Positions 22,399 through 32,989 of a stretch of DNA of 64,000 nt are shown in pieces. How positions within the stretch are numbered: position 1 is the stretch's first letter; every line of letters begins with the position of its first letter. This DNA comes from Alitta virens (taxonomy: Eukaryota > Annelida > Polychaeta > Phyllodocida > Nereididae), in contig OW028573.1 in assembly GCA_932294295.1 (NCBI GenBank), positions 52,360,329-52,424,328 on the forward strand, read 5' to 3'. The translations under genes and the position numbers were made by a program. The notes beneath the pieces are model-generated. The model was not told the DNA's origin. It saw nothing but the letters and a program-made list of their open reading frames with translations, and ran no database searches.

Positions 22399-24405
22399 TC
22401 TCATATTCAGCTAGGATTCTACATTGGATGTTCTTGCTGAGCACTAGGTTCGAATCGTGGAGAGTTTGTGATATTGTGTAAATTTATTAGGGAATTACTT
22501 AAGTTTTAATAGTCATGTTTTTATGAATAAACCCAGAGTGCGTTTTTATGAATAATACACAGTGAGGTATACTGTGGATGTTGCCTGAAATTCAAACTTG
22601 AAAATTTGTCTTTTGACTGTTATTTAAGACTGCAGTGTGCAATGTAATAGATGACATTTGAGCCTCTGCTGCTGTATATAAGTATAGCCCCTTTGAATGA
22701 ATTTGTTAACCAAAAAAATTGAAGAGTGTAAAACATTTTCTTCAGATTTTCCATGCAATTTATTTGAAGAATTTTAGATTGCTCACCAATTTCTCTACAA
22801 CTGCGATTTATTCATAAGAGTTATTCTTAATTTCATTAAGTTTGTCATTTGTAAATGTGCAGACTTGTGACAGGTCACAAAATCTGATGATGCAGATGAC
22901 TGAATTATATAATTGTTTGTTTTAATTTTGAAACAATGAGCAGTTGTTGTTTATTATTTGATGTCCTTTTAAATCTAGTGTGCACTTTGTAAACTGTTCA
23001 TATTTTTCTTGTTGATTAAGTCCTGGAATTGAAAGTGTACACCAACTGAATTTTTTGTCTAATGTTGAAAATCTCATTTTTGCAGAAAATCTTATGTCAA
23101 TTATATATATTCTCCTTCTCAAGTCTTGTGTCTCAGTCTTGCAGTGCCTCTCTTTCAATGTTTCACTTTTGATTACCGGATTAGCAAGAGGATACAATTG
23201 TTAGGACCTTGATCTGGATCTTTATTGATGTAAATGTAAATTTGGGCTTTTGTTGATTTGACTCCTGGAGTTTTGCCATACAGCAGAATTTTGAAAATGA
23301 TCATTCTCCAAAATATTCATGGCCATTCATAAATGACCTGTGATGCCGGACAGATCAGCTTTTTAATTAACTGAATGATTCATATTGAAGACGAAAAGTA
23401 AGAATTTTGTGGAGATGGAGACATCCTGGTTTAGATAGCTTCTGATGAAACTGCTGTTGTATGACTTTAACTGTCATTTGAAGAACATTTTTGATGATTG
23501 TGGAACAGTAAGTGCTAAAAAGCCATAGCATCAAAAATGGCTTGTGATTGTCATCAAATTTTATGTTTCGGTTGGCAAGATGTGATTGAAAATTTCGTTT
23601 AAGTTTCCCATGCAACAATTTTGCTGCTGAGATTTTATTAATCTGCGAATTTTTAAAAAATCTCATTTGTGAATGTCATCAAAATGCTGAAAAGTCAAAA
23701 CTACTGCTTATGCATGTTTTCAAGCCTCATACATAGTCATGGTGTATTGGGTCTTGCATAACCTTTGCAAGATTGTATGTCCATGCTAAGACTTCCTTTA
23801 CATTTCACTAATTGTTATATTTCATAAAGTCTCGTAACAATGGCTTGTGAATATCATCAAAATGGTAATAAGTGTATTGGAAATTGTAAAGGAGCTGATG
23901 AATCCTCTTTCCAATAGTGTTCGGATAATCTACTTCTAGAAAACATTCTATATGATTTTTGCATATTGCAGTCTAGACAGCCTACCTATTGTGGTCATAA
24001 CGGCAAAAGAAAATCATCCTGTATGCTTGGTTATAAACCTTGGGCACTGAATCAAAAAAGCTCCATTAATCAAATGGGCATCATTGATGATTGGTGGTGA
24101 CTTTGGTATTTAAACTTGCATAACCTTTGCTGCCGAGTGCCAACTGGCTGTTGTCCAGCCATGTGGCAAGATTGAATGAGCAACTTTTTGCAAAGACTGC
24201 TTCACATTCAACCAATCTTCATATTTTTAAAAGGTCTCCTGACAATGGCTGAATATCATCAAAATTGAAATAAGTGTGCTGGAAATTGTAAAAAAGATTT
24301 ATGAATCCTGTTTCCAATGAAGTTGGAATTCAACCCACTTGTAGAAAATATTCTATATGATATTTCATTACGATCAGTTTGGGTAGATGTAATGAAGATC
24401 TTATA
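22399..24405. other. STK11 3' UTR and intergenic DNA
   Basis: A plus-strand AATAAA at 22526-22531 is the nearest poly(A) signal after the STK11 stop. Beyond it the sequence is AT-rich and non-coding apart from the diverged duplication listed separately. Confidence 0.5.
23750..24372 (+). repeat. Diverged direct duplication, about 0.4 kb apart
   Basis: Two blocks share the same order of similar segments: gcataacctttg, gcaagattg, a CAATGGCT...ATATCATCAAAA block, TTGGAAATTGTAAA, ATGAATCCT.TTTCCAAT and ACATTCTATATGAT-like ends (about 23755-23960 and 24118-24370). Similarity by eye is about 75-80 percent with indels. A weaker trace of the same phrases starts near 23480. Confidence 0.6.
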
Positions 24406-24419
24406 CCTATCAATATCTA

Positions 24420-24603
24420 GGGCGGAGGCCTAGCTCAGAGGTAGCGCTCTGGGCTTCCAACCGCTGGGTGCCGGGTTCGATTCCCAGTCGAGCCTAAGTT
24501 GGATGGCTGTTTCATCCTTCGTCTCATTGCCATGGTCTCTGCCTGTCCTAATTAGCCCAATTGGTGCAGAAATACAGGACGTAAAGACCTAATCATCCAC
24601 CCC
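24420..24603 (+). mobile_element. SINE-A, full-length copy 1
   Basis: The head is tRNA-like, with an A box (TAGCTCAGAGGTAG), B box (GGTTCGATTCC) and an anticodon-loop-like CTTCCAA. The body has GTTGGATGGCTGTTTCATCC and the tail GGTGCAGAAATACAGGACG, ending in a C/A-rich tract instead of poly-A. A 14-bp target-site duplication, cctatcaatatcta, flanks it (24406-24419 and 24604-24617). Confidence 0.92.
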
Positions 24604-24617
24604 CCTATCAATATCTA

Positions 24618-25464
24618 TCATCCTCATAAAATGGACTTGGGTTGTCAGGAAGGGCTGAGATTGTAAAGACCTATTTTGATCTGTGGCAAGGAAGTTGCTG
24701 AAAGAACACTTTTTATACTGGCAGGTACCTTTGCCAATAGAACCTGGCTTAATCAAAGTACTGGTATGTTCCAACCAATTATGTGACAAATCAAGGGATT
24801 TGATCATGCAATTTTCCTCCTGGGTGACACCGAAGTACAATATTCGATTGATGGAAATGGCAACTTTGTCAATATAATATGTTTTGATTTCTGCAGTGCA
24901 TATATAATGTTCTGATGTTTGAATTTACATTTCTAAGCTCAGACAATTTGGGGGACAACACTGACCGACAGGGTCCTGTGACGTACATTCTAGGACCACT
25001 TCGTTTAGATTCGAGAATAACTCGTCCAACATAAATACGAAGCGACACTGATCCCTAGTCAGCCAATTTCGAGATTGCGAGGCAATTTCTTCCAAATGTG
25101 TTCCATTTCATATGTTCAAGAATTAAAGTCAGTGACCGTCACATGAAGTAAATGGAGCCTCCTAATGTTAAGGATGCATGGCTCTGCGCACGAAGCCTAA
25201 GCTACAGCATCAATCGTACCCTCAGCCAGTTCTACTAGATCCTCATGTCGATCACTTGCCAGTGCCAACCGAAGATTTGTGTCCTGGTATTTGCACTTCC
25301 ATGAAATGATACATTTGGTTCAAATATGCAAGAGGTGTTGGTAGTAGGGAGTCGCCCATGTCTAATCTTACCAGTACATTCTACTCCCTATTCTGCGCAT
25401 ATTCCACATATTGTTTGAGACAAGGCATCGGCACAGAGCACCGGCAGAGTCCCACCAGCAGCGT
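24618..25464. other. Intergenic DNA, nothing recognised
   Basis: No coding exon, inverted-terminal element or tandem repeat was recognised between the two SINE-A copies. Confidence 0.5.
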
Positions 25465-25647
25465 AGGGGTGGGGGCCTAGCTCAGTGGTAGCGCGCTGGG
25501 CTTCTAACTACTGGGTCCCGGGTTTAATTCCCGGTCGAGCCTATGTTGGATAGCTGTTTCATCCTTCGTCTGATTGCCATGGTTCCCTACCTGTCCTAAT
25601 TAGTCCATCAGGTGCCGAAATACAGGACATAAAGCCCTAATCCACCA
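25465..25647 (+). mobile_element. SINE-A, full-length copy 2
   Basis: Same head, body and tail as the copy at 24420, with GTGGTAGCG in the A-box region. The tail is CCACCACCC-like. A 14-bp duplication with one mismatch flanks it: cccaccagcagcgt (25451-25464) and cccaccagcatcgt (25648-25661). Confidence 0.9.
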
Positions 25648-25661
25648 CCCACCAGCATCGT

Positions 25662-26009
25662 CGCTCTAAGAGTCTCCATGATGCCACCATTTTAACTCAA
25701 TTTGGCTGAGGTACACATTAACAGGATAGTGACTTAAGTCACTGATTATTGAGAGGGTAACAACTAATTGGAAAAAGGTTATGTTGCAGTGTTTCAGTAC
25801 GCCTGCACCTTCAATGAGCTGGTCAAACTGCTGGACAGCTGGACAGATTGGAGGAGCTGACAAATCTGGCATATGACACTGCTAAGTGGCACACCCAAAC
25901 GATGTGTGCTGTCCCACGTGTGAACCCCATGTGGTAACTGACCAACCGGATGATGTTGTTTTAATTGTTTACTGCAGTTGCCCACACATATTTTATTCTT
26001 ATTATATTG
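25662..26009. other. Intergenic DNA, nothing recognised
   Basis: No coding or repeat signal recognised between SINE-A copy 2 and the first readable part of the LINE remnant. Confidence 0.45.
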
Positions 26010-26326
26010 TATAGTCTGCATTACAAGCTCTTGGAAATAAGTGTGTTGAACATCCTTCTGTATTAGATTTACTGATGACATACACTATGTTGAAAGACAA
26101 CAAAGAAATAATATTCTGTTGGATACCAGGTCATGTTGGTATTAAAGGGAATGAAAAAGCAGACTATTTTGCAAAAAAAAGCATTGACACAAGAAATCAC
26201 TGACTACAATGTACCATATACAGACGCTATACCGATCATAAATGATTTTGTCATGTCTTGCTGGCAAACAATGAAATGAATGTGAAAATAACAAACTACA
26301 CTCTATTCTACATAGTGGTAAGGATG

Positions 26327-26584
26327 GCCCTCGAAGGTCCTGGGCCTCCACGCGGCGAGGGTGGAAACACTTGGGGTGAAGTCCTCTATCCCCAGTGGCT
26401 AAAACAGGACAGTGCGCATTGCACAAGCTGCTCCAGCTATCCAACGCAGACAATTATTGATTTTTTACATGCTTCTGGTTTCTACTACCAAATATGGATA
26501 TTCAATCTTACCCTAGAGAGCCTCTACATAGCCCACTCAGGTGCTGATGAGGCGTTAAACAATAACACACACACACACACACAC
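26327..26584 (+). mobile_element. SINE-B: structured 154-bp head plus LINE-type tail
   Basis: A 258-bp insertion bounded by a perfect 13-bp target-site duplication, agtggtaaggatg (26314-26326 and 26585-26597), inside the LINE remnant. The first 154 bp (26327-26480) recur at 27692-27845 with one mismatch. The rest ends CTACATAGCCCACTCAGGTGC... and a (CA)n tail, matching the LINE 3' end. The head has no pol III A/B boxes that I can see but predicts four hairpins: CCCTCG/CGAGGG, CACTTGGGG/CCCCAGTG, GTGC/GCAC and AGCTG/CAGCT. Confidence 0.75.
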
Positions 26585-26646
26585 AGTGGTAAGGATGACT
26601 TATCAATTAACACAAATACACATAGAGATGAGGTTTTAATTCATGG

Positions 26647-26719
26647 TGGTCTCTGCCTGTCCTAATTAGCCCAACTGGTGCAGAAATACAGGAAGTAAAG
26701 CCCTAATCACACACACACA
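26647..26719 (+). mobile_element. SINE-A, 5'-truncated fragment
   Basis: Starts within the body at TGGTCTCTGCCTGTCC and ends in (AC)n. An 11-bp duplication ttaattcatgg flanks it (26636-26646 and 26720-26730). Removing it restores the LINE reading frame across LIHG and CLSRH. Confidence 0.88.
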
Positions 26720-27043
26720 TTAATTCATGGATGTCTTAGCAGACATACTAGACTAACCCATTCACATCTTATAAACAAACCAGCCCCAGTATGTGAAAAA
26801 TGTCAACACCCCCCTACGGTAAAACATTTTTTATTAGAATGAAACAATTTACAGCTAAGCAGAAGATCAATTTATATGTCAAATTCTCTGAAACACCTTT
26901 TTACATCATATCCTCTTAATAGCATCTTGCAATTTTTACGTGAAACTAATGTATATTACCACTCACCAATTGTAATATTATAAGTGTGAACCAAATTTGA
27001 ACATTCTTAACCATTCGAGCCTCTACATAGCCCAATAGGTGCT

Positions 27044-27222
27044 GGGGCGGGGGCCTAGCTCAGAGGTAGCGCTCTGGGCTTCCAACCTCTGGGTCCCGCG
27101 GGTTCGATTCCGTCTCATTGCCATGGTCTCTGCCTGTCCTAATTATGCCAACTGGTGCAGAAATACAGGACGTAAAGCCAAATCACACACACATACATAC
27201 ACACATACACACACATACATCT
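27044..27222 (+). mobile_element. SINE-A, internally deleted copy
   Basis: Has the tRNA-like head and B box, then jumps from GGTTCGATTCC to GTCTCATTGCC, lacking about 40-45 bp of the usual body. It ends in a (CA/CATA)n tract. It lies against the 3' end of the LINE remnant; no target-site duplication was found. Confidence 0.85.
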
Positions 27223-27239
27223 AAAATGCCTGAATTCTG

Positions 27240-27691
27240 TACATTATCAAGGGTTGCGACTAAGCTTAAGAGCTTTTCGTACATCTCCTGTAGGGAGCTT
27301 ATATGTACTGGCAGGGGAACCTCCACTTTCCCTTTGTCGTATAAAGTTATCCATGCAATACATACTAAAAGTAGCAAATATGGTATTAAAGTGCTCAGAA
27401 TTATTCTTCGGTCAGATAACTCCAACAAATCCAACATATGATGTAATATTTCATCCAAAGTGCATGCATCATTATGAATCTCGTTCAAACGCCATTCGAC
27501 CACTGGGATTACACATGAAATTCTATCTTGAGGCTGCAAAAATTGATACTACAATCATTGCCGAGACTGAAGTACCACCCATTCCGCCATAGTTTCTCCC
27601 AATCCCGAAAGTTATACTGGATTTGGCAGAGCTTAAGAAAAGCGAAACCAATCCGGTAGACTATCAAAACCTATTTTATAGTATAAGGTTT
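27240..27691 (+). mobile_element. LINE remnant: reverse transcriptase C-terminal linker
   Basis: Translation reads GLRLSLRAFRTSPVGSLYV, AGEPPLSLCRIKLSMQY, NPTYDVIF and RPLGLHMKFYLEAAKI, the segment between the reverse transcriptase and RNase H domains of I-like retrotransposons. A TAG replaces the expected Trp of the PPW motif. It ends at the second copy of the structured 154-bp sequence. Although this part belongs upstream of RNase H in an intact element, it lies downstream of the 26.0-27.0 kb RNase H remnant, so the two are separate insertions or rearranged. Confidence 0.78.
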
Positions 27692-27845
27692 GCCCTCGAA
27701 GGTCCTGGGCCTCCACGGGGCGAGGGTGGAAACACTTGGGGTGAAGTCCTCTATCCCCAGTGGCTAAAACAGGACAGTGCGCATTGCACAAGCTGCTCCA
27801 GCTATCCAACGCAGACAATTATTGATTTTTTACATGCTTCTGGTT
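27692..27845 (+). repeat. Second copy of the structured 154-bp sequence, without tail
   Basis: Differs from 26327-26480 by one base (CACGGGGCG against CACGCGGCG). It ends at CTTCTGGTT, followed by AAAAACC, with no LINE-type tail and no clear target-site duplication. The equal length of the match suggests that the 154-bp head is a discrete unit. Confidence 0.8.
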
Positions 27846-28226
27846 AAAAACCAACTAGATTTGTATATAATCAAACCTTATATAAATGTTGTATTAACGT
27901 TAATCTCATGTTAATATCAAAACCATTTTTTAACCAAATTTTAATGTAATCAAACGTCCCTAATGGAATTGGCCTGACATCATCCTAGCTGAAGGAGGAA
28001 GCCGCGCCATTTTGTTTAAATTTGTGTAAGTTTTTAATCTGCTATAATCTTTGTCATTCTTTGTTGTTCAAGAGTAATTTACACACGAATGTTTAATAAG
28101 ATCTGATTGTTCTTTAATTGCATGGGGATCGATCGCTCTAAATTAAGCTGCACGAATTTGTTGTAGTGTAGACGTCTATACAGTGTACATGTTGCTGTTT
28201 CATGCATGGCCTAGAGTTAAGAATTA
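27846..28226. other. AT-rich flank with AACGTT motifs
   Basis: No gene. Scattered TTAACGTTAAT-like motifs resemble those of the adjacent minisatellite, so this may be part of one larger decayed repeat reaching to about 28540, where GTTGGTGTGCTTGCTGGGT could be a terminus. Confidence 0.35.
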
Positions 28227-28436
28227 TAACCTCCAAACCGCAACGTTGAAATAACCTCCACACCTCAATGTTAAAATAACCTCCAAACCTCAATGTTAAA
28301 ATAACCTCCAAACCTCAACGTTAAAATAACCTCCAAACCTCAACGTTAAAATAACCTCCAAACCTCAATGTTAAAATAACCTCCAAACCTCAACGTTAAA
28401 ATAACCTCCAAACCTCAGCGTTAAAATAACCTCCAT
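28227..28436 (+). repeat. 25-bp minisatellite, about 8 copies
   Basis: Unit CCTCCAAACCTCAACGTT plus AAAATAA, with C/T and a few other substitutions between copies. Each unit carries the palindrome AACGTT or AATGTT. Confidence 0.9.
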
Positions 28437-28726
28437 GAAATAACGTTATAAAAACTTGCATTCTAGGTGTGATATCAACGTTATTTAAAGGTTATGGTAA
28501 AACCTTGTTTCAACGTTGAAATAATGTTGGTGTGCTTGCTGGGTCATTGATCTCAGAATAGGTCTTCCTCCTATATAAATTCATCTTTGCTAGTCTTCGC
28601 TTCGGAGTTCTCATGCTAAATATGAAACCAGAATTCATTCCAAGCGCAAAATATATTGAGATGAGTGTGTCACTACGGTGCTCGTCCTCCATTTTGTTTT
28701 AAAGCTTTGTGAAAGTAAGCCTTTAA

Positions 28727-29012
28727 GTGTGAAGTTACACACTTGACTTTGCGAAATTTCACTCTTTCTTTGCAAAATTACACACTTTCTTTGTGACATT
28801 TCACACTTTCCTTTCCAAATTAAACACTTTCTTAGCGAAATTGCACACTTCCTTTGTAAAATTACACACTTTTTTTGTGAAATTACGCACTTGGCTTTGT
28901 GAAATTTGTGTTTCTCTGTGAAATTTCACACTTTTTTTGCAAAATTACACACTTTTTTTGCAAAATTACACACTTTTTTTGTGAAACAACGCACTTTCTT
29001 TGCAAAAATTCG
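28727..29012 (+). repeat. About 21-bp minisatellite of ACACTTTCTTTG type
   Basis: Roughly a dozen degenerate copies of (A)TTACACACTTTCTTTGCAAA, varying in the T-run and in GTGAAA/GCAAAA. One unit is split by a SINE-A fragment and resumes at 29130. Confidence 0.85.
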
Positions 29013-29129
29013 GGTTGGATGGCTGTTTCATCCTTCGTCTCATTGCCACGGTCTCTGCCTGTCCTAATTAGCCCAACTGGTGCAGAAATACAGGGCGTAA
29101 AGCCCTAATCACACACACACACACACACA
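29013..29129 (+). mobile_element. SINE-A, 5'-truncated copy inside a minisatellite
   Basis: Begins at GTTGGATGGCTGTTTCATCC, so it lacks the tRNA-like head, and ends in (AC)n. A perfect 15-bp duplication ctttgcaaaaattcg flanks it (28998-29012 and 29130-29144). It must be younger than the minisatellite. Confidence 0.92.
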
Positions 29130-29144
29130 CTTTGCAAAAATTCG

Positions 29145-30676
29145 CAACAATTTTTTTTCTTCTGATGGCACTGATCGGCTCGGTTAACATGGCTACTGAC
29201 GACAAACCTACGAAAAACAATATCATCATAATAAATAATAGAATGCAAATACACCAGCAATATTTTGCTATCAAACTTTGATTAGAATTATCATATATAT
29301 GTAAAATATATAAAGACATACCTCGAACTCTGGATCCAAACAAACAGCATTGGGAACCAGATCAAAGACATAAACACTGAAATGCAAAAAATTGTCAACA
29401 GATGATATGCTGTAACATAGAACAAATTAAATGGGATATTTAGTTTCAATTACCTGTAAGTTTCTTTCGTGAATATTCCTGGCCTGTCGATAAGGTAAAC
29501 AACATATATTGGGGTCATCTTTCCACATACACACCAATTTGTAAGGATCTGGCATGTCCTTTGTCGTATAAAAGTTTTCTCCCGTACAAATACTGTATAT
29601 TCATTAACTCTGATAATACAAATTTTTACATGCACCCAGTGTTCTTAAACTATTTACATGAATTCTCCTGCCTTGCATTGTGATATACATAAGCTTCGCT
29701 CTTTCTTTTTTTATCATTATACGCTTTTCCTTTTTTTGTCCACATGTACACACTATCTTGAGCATCCTGCCCTTTAGTTCCATCCCCTTTCCAAATGATC
29801 TACGTTATCATGATAATACACGAGATGTCGCCACTAGGCAGACATTCACCACGTGCTGTGCTACTGACGTTCTGATGCAGCGTCAAAGACTCACGTCTTA
29901 GCCGAAAAGGTCACAGTGTTGCGAGCCCTACATTGACCTTTAACTAAGGATTTACCTCGACAAATATCACTGTAATTGGCGGCTTCTAGGGAAAGGGCAA
30001 GGTTTTTCCAGGCGACCCAAGATAATTGCTTATCATGGATGCGTCCTTGGAGGGCCTTTTCTCCGGCTTTCTCAGCAGTCTGTCATCTTGTAATATTATT
30101 AGGCAAGGCTAAGACAGGATATGAGTCCTATTTGAAGTATATATTGCCATAACCAATATCATATTCATGTATCACACGTGTTTGATTATATTGAATAACA
30201 AAATGCGTTGAGCGCTATTTCGGATGAAACAGTAGTGTTGTTGGACTTAATGTAAAAATCTGCACTTAATTCACCTTTAATTTTGAAATTCATATTGATA
30301 TTTGTATATTATACTTTTTTTTATTTGATTCAGGATTTGCTATACCTACTCCTATTGCTGTATCGTGCTCATGGATAACACGTATCAAAACTGTGTGGAA
30401 ACTGCAGGTGCGGCTTTGAGAACAAGCTATATTGTTATAACCTGTTGAATATGTTAAATGCGTGGCCATTCGTGTAATATATGTAGCGTCTACATTGCTT
30501 GATCGTTGGATATTTAAAGATCGTTTTCGATGTATTATTTCTGAAGTTTTGCTAGATTTCTAAAAAATCAAAATCTCAAGACAATGAAAAAATTATATGA
30601 GCACATGAGCAATGCTTAAAGGAGAACGACGATTAAAAGAACAATTTCATCCTTTAATTTTTAGGATAAAGAAGGG
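29145..30676. other. Intergenic DNA, no convincing gene
   Basis: Minus-strand segments at about 29450-29600 and 29320-29380 have plausible splice-like edges and open frames, but the frames do not agree and no family was recognised. Nothing else stands out. Confidence 0.4.
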
Positions 30677-30764
30677 CTCATTGCCATGGTCTCTGCCTGT
30701 CCTAATTAGCCCATCAGGTGCAGAAATACAGGACGTAAGGCCCTAATCCACCCACCACCCACCC
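30677..30764 (+). mobile_element. SINE-A, 5'-truncated fragment
   Basis: Starts at CTCATTGCCATGGTCTCTGC and ends in a CCACCCACC tract. A perfect 14-bp duplication aggataaagaaggg flanks it (30663-30676 and 30765-30778). Confidence 0.92.
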
Positions 30765-30778
30765 AGGATAAAGAAGGG

Positions 30779-32867
30779 AAAAAAGGATTTATAATCTCCC
30801 TAAAGCTAGTAAGACTTTCATAAGTAGGCCTATAGGATAGTTCAACTGCAGGTGACCTAGTTTTCCCCCGTTTCTACACCTGTCACTTTTGGTTATTAAG
30901 AACTCTGTGGGGTTAAGCCTTTGTAATATTATCACTTCCATGTGCTTTTGTCATAGCATAAAACTGTCATGCTGAATTTGACAAAGTTCACACCATGGAA
31001 AGGCAGTAAAATTTACGCTATCTTGACATGCAATGAAGCAATTAGTGGCTACTTTTCAAGGACGATCTTATATACAGGCATGTTTGGATCTTATATACAT
31101 GCATGTTTGGTAACTGTTACAGGTCTTTGCAGATATTTCCATATTGTGAACAACTATCTCAAAGGTTGGACCCTTTTCTTTTTCTTTTACTTTATTGTCA
31201 ACATTATAAAATTACATTGTGTGTAAAATGCACATTTTTATTTCAAATTTATTAAACAAAATACGCCAGAGGCGTCTTGTTTGAAAGTTATGTGATATTT
31301 GCTATGGAATAAATATGTATTTTCATGAATAAAAGAGCTTTTTGAACTTGAAGGCATTTTTTTTTACTATTACCCAGCCCAAGATTTTAGTGATAGTGTA
31401 CATTTTGATTTGCATTTTATGTCTTTTAAAATCTTCAACACTATATCCATTGACATGACATCATCCTCCCACATGACTAAAGTTGTTTCTTGTGGTAAAT
31501 GCAGTAACTAATCCTGAACCCTCTTCCTGTACATCTGTTTTGTGAAATAGTAACCTGGTTTTTGAAACTTTTAACTGGATAATATTGTGATAATTTGCTA
31601 ACTTTCTGCTGTTATATAAGTAATGTATGGTGTAATGAAGAGTGCATATGCATGAACTTGAACCAAGATTATACTTGTCTACAAGTTCCTTGGCCGTAGA
31701 CATTAAATTGTGTATACAACCATTGTCTGAAGACAAACAATACCTTGGCTGATTTTAAACAACATTTCGGATGAACACCAGCTAAGCAATCATGTGTCTG
31801 AAACAGACAATCATTTCTAATAGTGTGTATTCTTTGTCAAACTGAAGTGTTGTTTTCAGCCAATACAGTAACAGCCAATACTTTAATTGAGGCACAGAAT
31901 CCCCTTGCAGCTAAATTGTTTGAATTTCTAACTATATGACTGATACAGTTGTCTTATTAAAAAGCTATATTTATAACTGAATCTGTAACCACAGACATAA
32001 TCGTATCAATTTGGCCCTGAGCATCTCGACCTTTCAAGCAGCTCTCCCTGCAATTATGAGTAATGGCGCTCACATGATTAGGCTTGGTCTGCTGCTCCAT
32101 TTGCCAATTATTCTCAAAGATGCTTCTCATCCTCTTTGTTCTAAAACCGTAAAAGAAGCAGTGAGAAATTCCTTGCTTCATTTTTCTTTCTTTTCTTCTT
32201 CTTCATTTCTTTCCTAGTTCCATGCAACCCCCCTGCCTTCGCTGTCTCTGCTCATCTTGCAGTCTTTCATTCGGATAAATGATTAGAGGTTACCATGGAA
32301 GAGGAGAATTTTCTGGCCATTTTCTCTCAAATCCATGCTATCTAGTTTCAAGAAAGAAAGGCAGACTTTCATGATCCCCCATCTTCCTAGAGTAGAAAGC
32401 TCAGGGTAAAAAGCCCAGGATCCTCTCATGTCCCAAAGAGATTTCAACGCCAAAAAGGAAGAAAAAAAGAGATTGACAATGATTCCCTGCTCCAATCGCT
32501 CCTCACTTTCAGATGATTGCCAGTTTTGATAGCTGCCTGACACGAAGATATAAACTATATCAATTCTTTCATCTTTACTTCTGGTAATTATCTATGCAGG
32601 GAGGTTTATTTCATGCCATATTGGTTGTTTATCAAAATTTACCTCATTATTTACCATAAGGTAAATGTTCTCTTTGGGTCTCATAACATTAGCTTTAACG
32701 TCATCACTATTAAGACCACCTCACCATTAAAAATCAATAGAAAATTTTGAACCAAAGATGGTGTTAATGACAAGGTTGCATTGTATTTATTTTATTTTGA
32801 ATTCTCTTAATATTTATTGTTGACATAATCTCCCTCTATTTCATTTTGCTCTCCCTTTCTCCCTCTG
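30779..32867. other. Intergenic DNA, nothing recognised
   Basis: AT-rich; no coding exon, inverted-terminal element or tandem repeat recognised. Confidence 0.4.
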
Positions 32868-32989
32868 TCTTTTCCTTTTTATTGTCTTTTCCTTTTTATT
32901 GCCTTTTCCTTTTTATTGCCTTTTCCTTTGCCTTTTCCTTTTTATTGCCTTTTCCTTTTTATTGCCTTTTCCTTTTTATTGCCTTTCCC
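32868..32989 (+). repeat. 17-bp pyrimidine-rich minisatellite
   Basis: About seven copies of CCTTTTCCTTTTTATTG, almost all pyrimidine on the plus strand. Confidence 0.9.

Larger units (their letters stand above)
26010..27043 (+). mobile_element. LINE remnant: RNase H and C-terminal region
   Basis: The conceptual translation reads SALQALGNKCVEHPSV, then FCWIPGHVGIKGNEKAD, typical of the RNase H domain of I-like non-LTR retrotransposons, then (after frameshifts and two insertions) CLSRHTRLTHSHLINKPAP and CEKCQHPPTVKHFLLE, the usual zinc-knuckle-like C-terminus. Stops and frameshifts show it is dead. It is truncated at the 5' end and ends with CTACATAGCCCAATAGGTGCTG just before a SINE-A insertion. 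SINE-B (26327-26584) and a SINE-A fragment (26647-26719) are nested in it. Confidence 0.8.

Noticed and set aside
22263..22481. Plus-strand ORF overlapping the last STK11 exon
   Set aside because: Wrong frame; the true frame ends ACKQS at 22398, matching the LKB1 C-terminus.
27183..27539. 118-residue minus-strand ORF
   Set aside because: It is the antisense shadow of the LINE reverse-transcriptase linker, which reads correctly on the plus strand.
28227..28436. CRISPR-like array (regular 25-bp repeats), also the 20-bp array at 36421
   Set aside because: Units are contiguous without unique spacers, and the host is an animal. These are minisatellites.
29320..29650. Possible minus-strand exons of an unknown gene or transposase
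   Set aside because: Splice-like edges exist and one frame reads protein-like (near TTKDMPDPYK), but it cannot be joined in frame to the next candidate exon and I recognise no domain.
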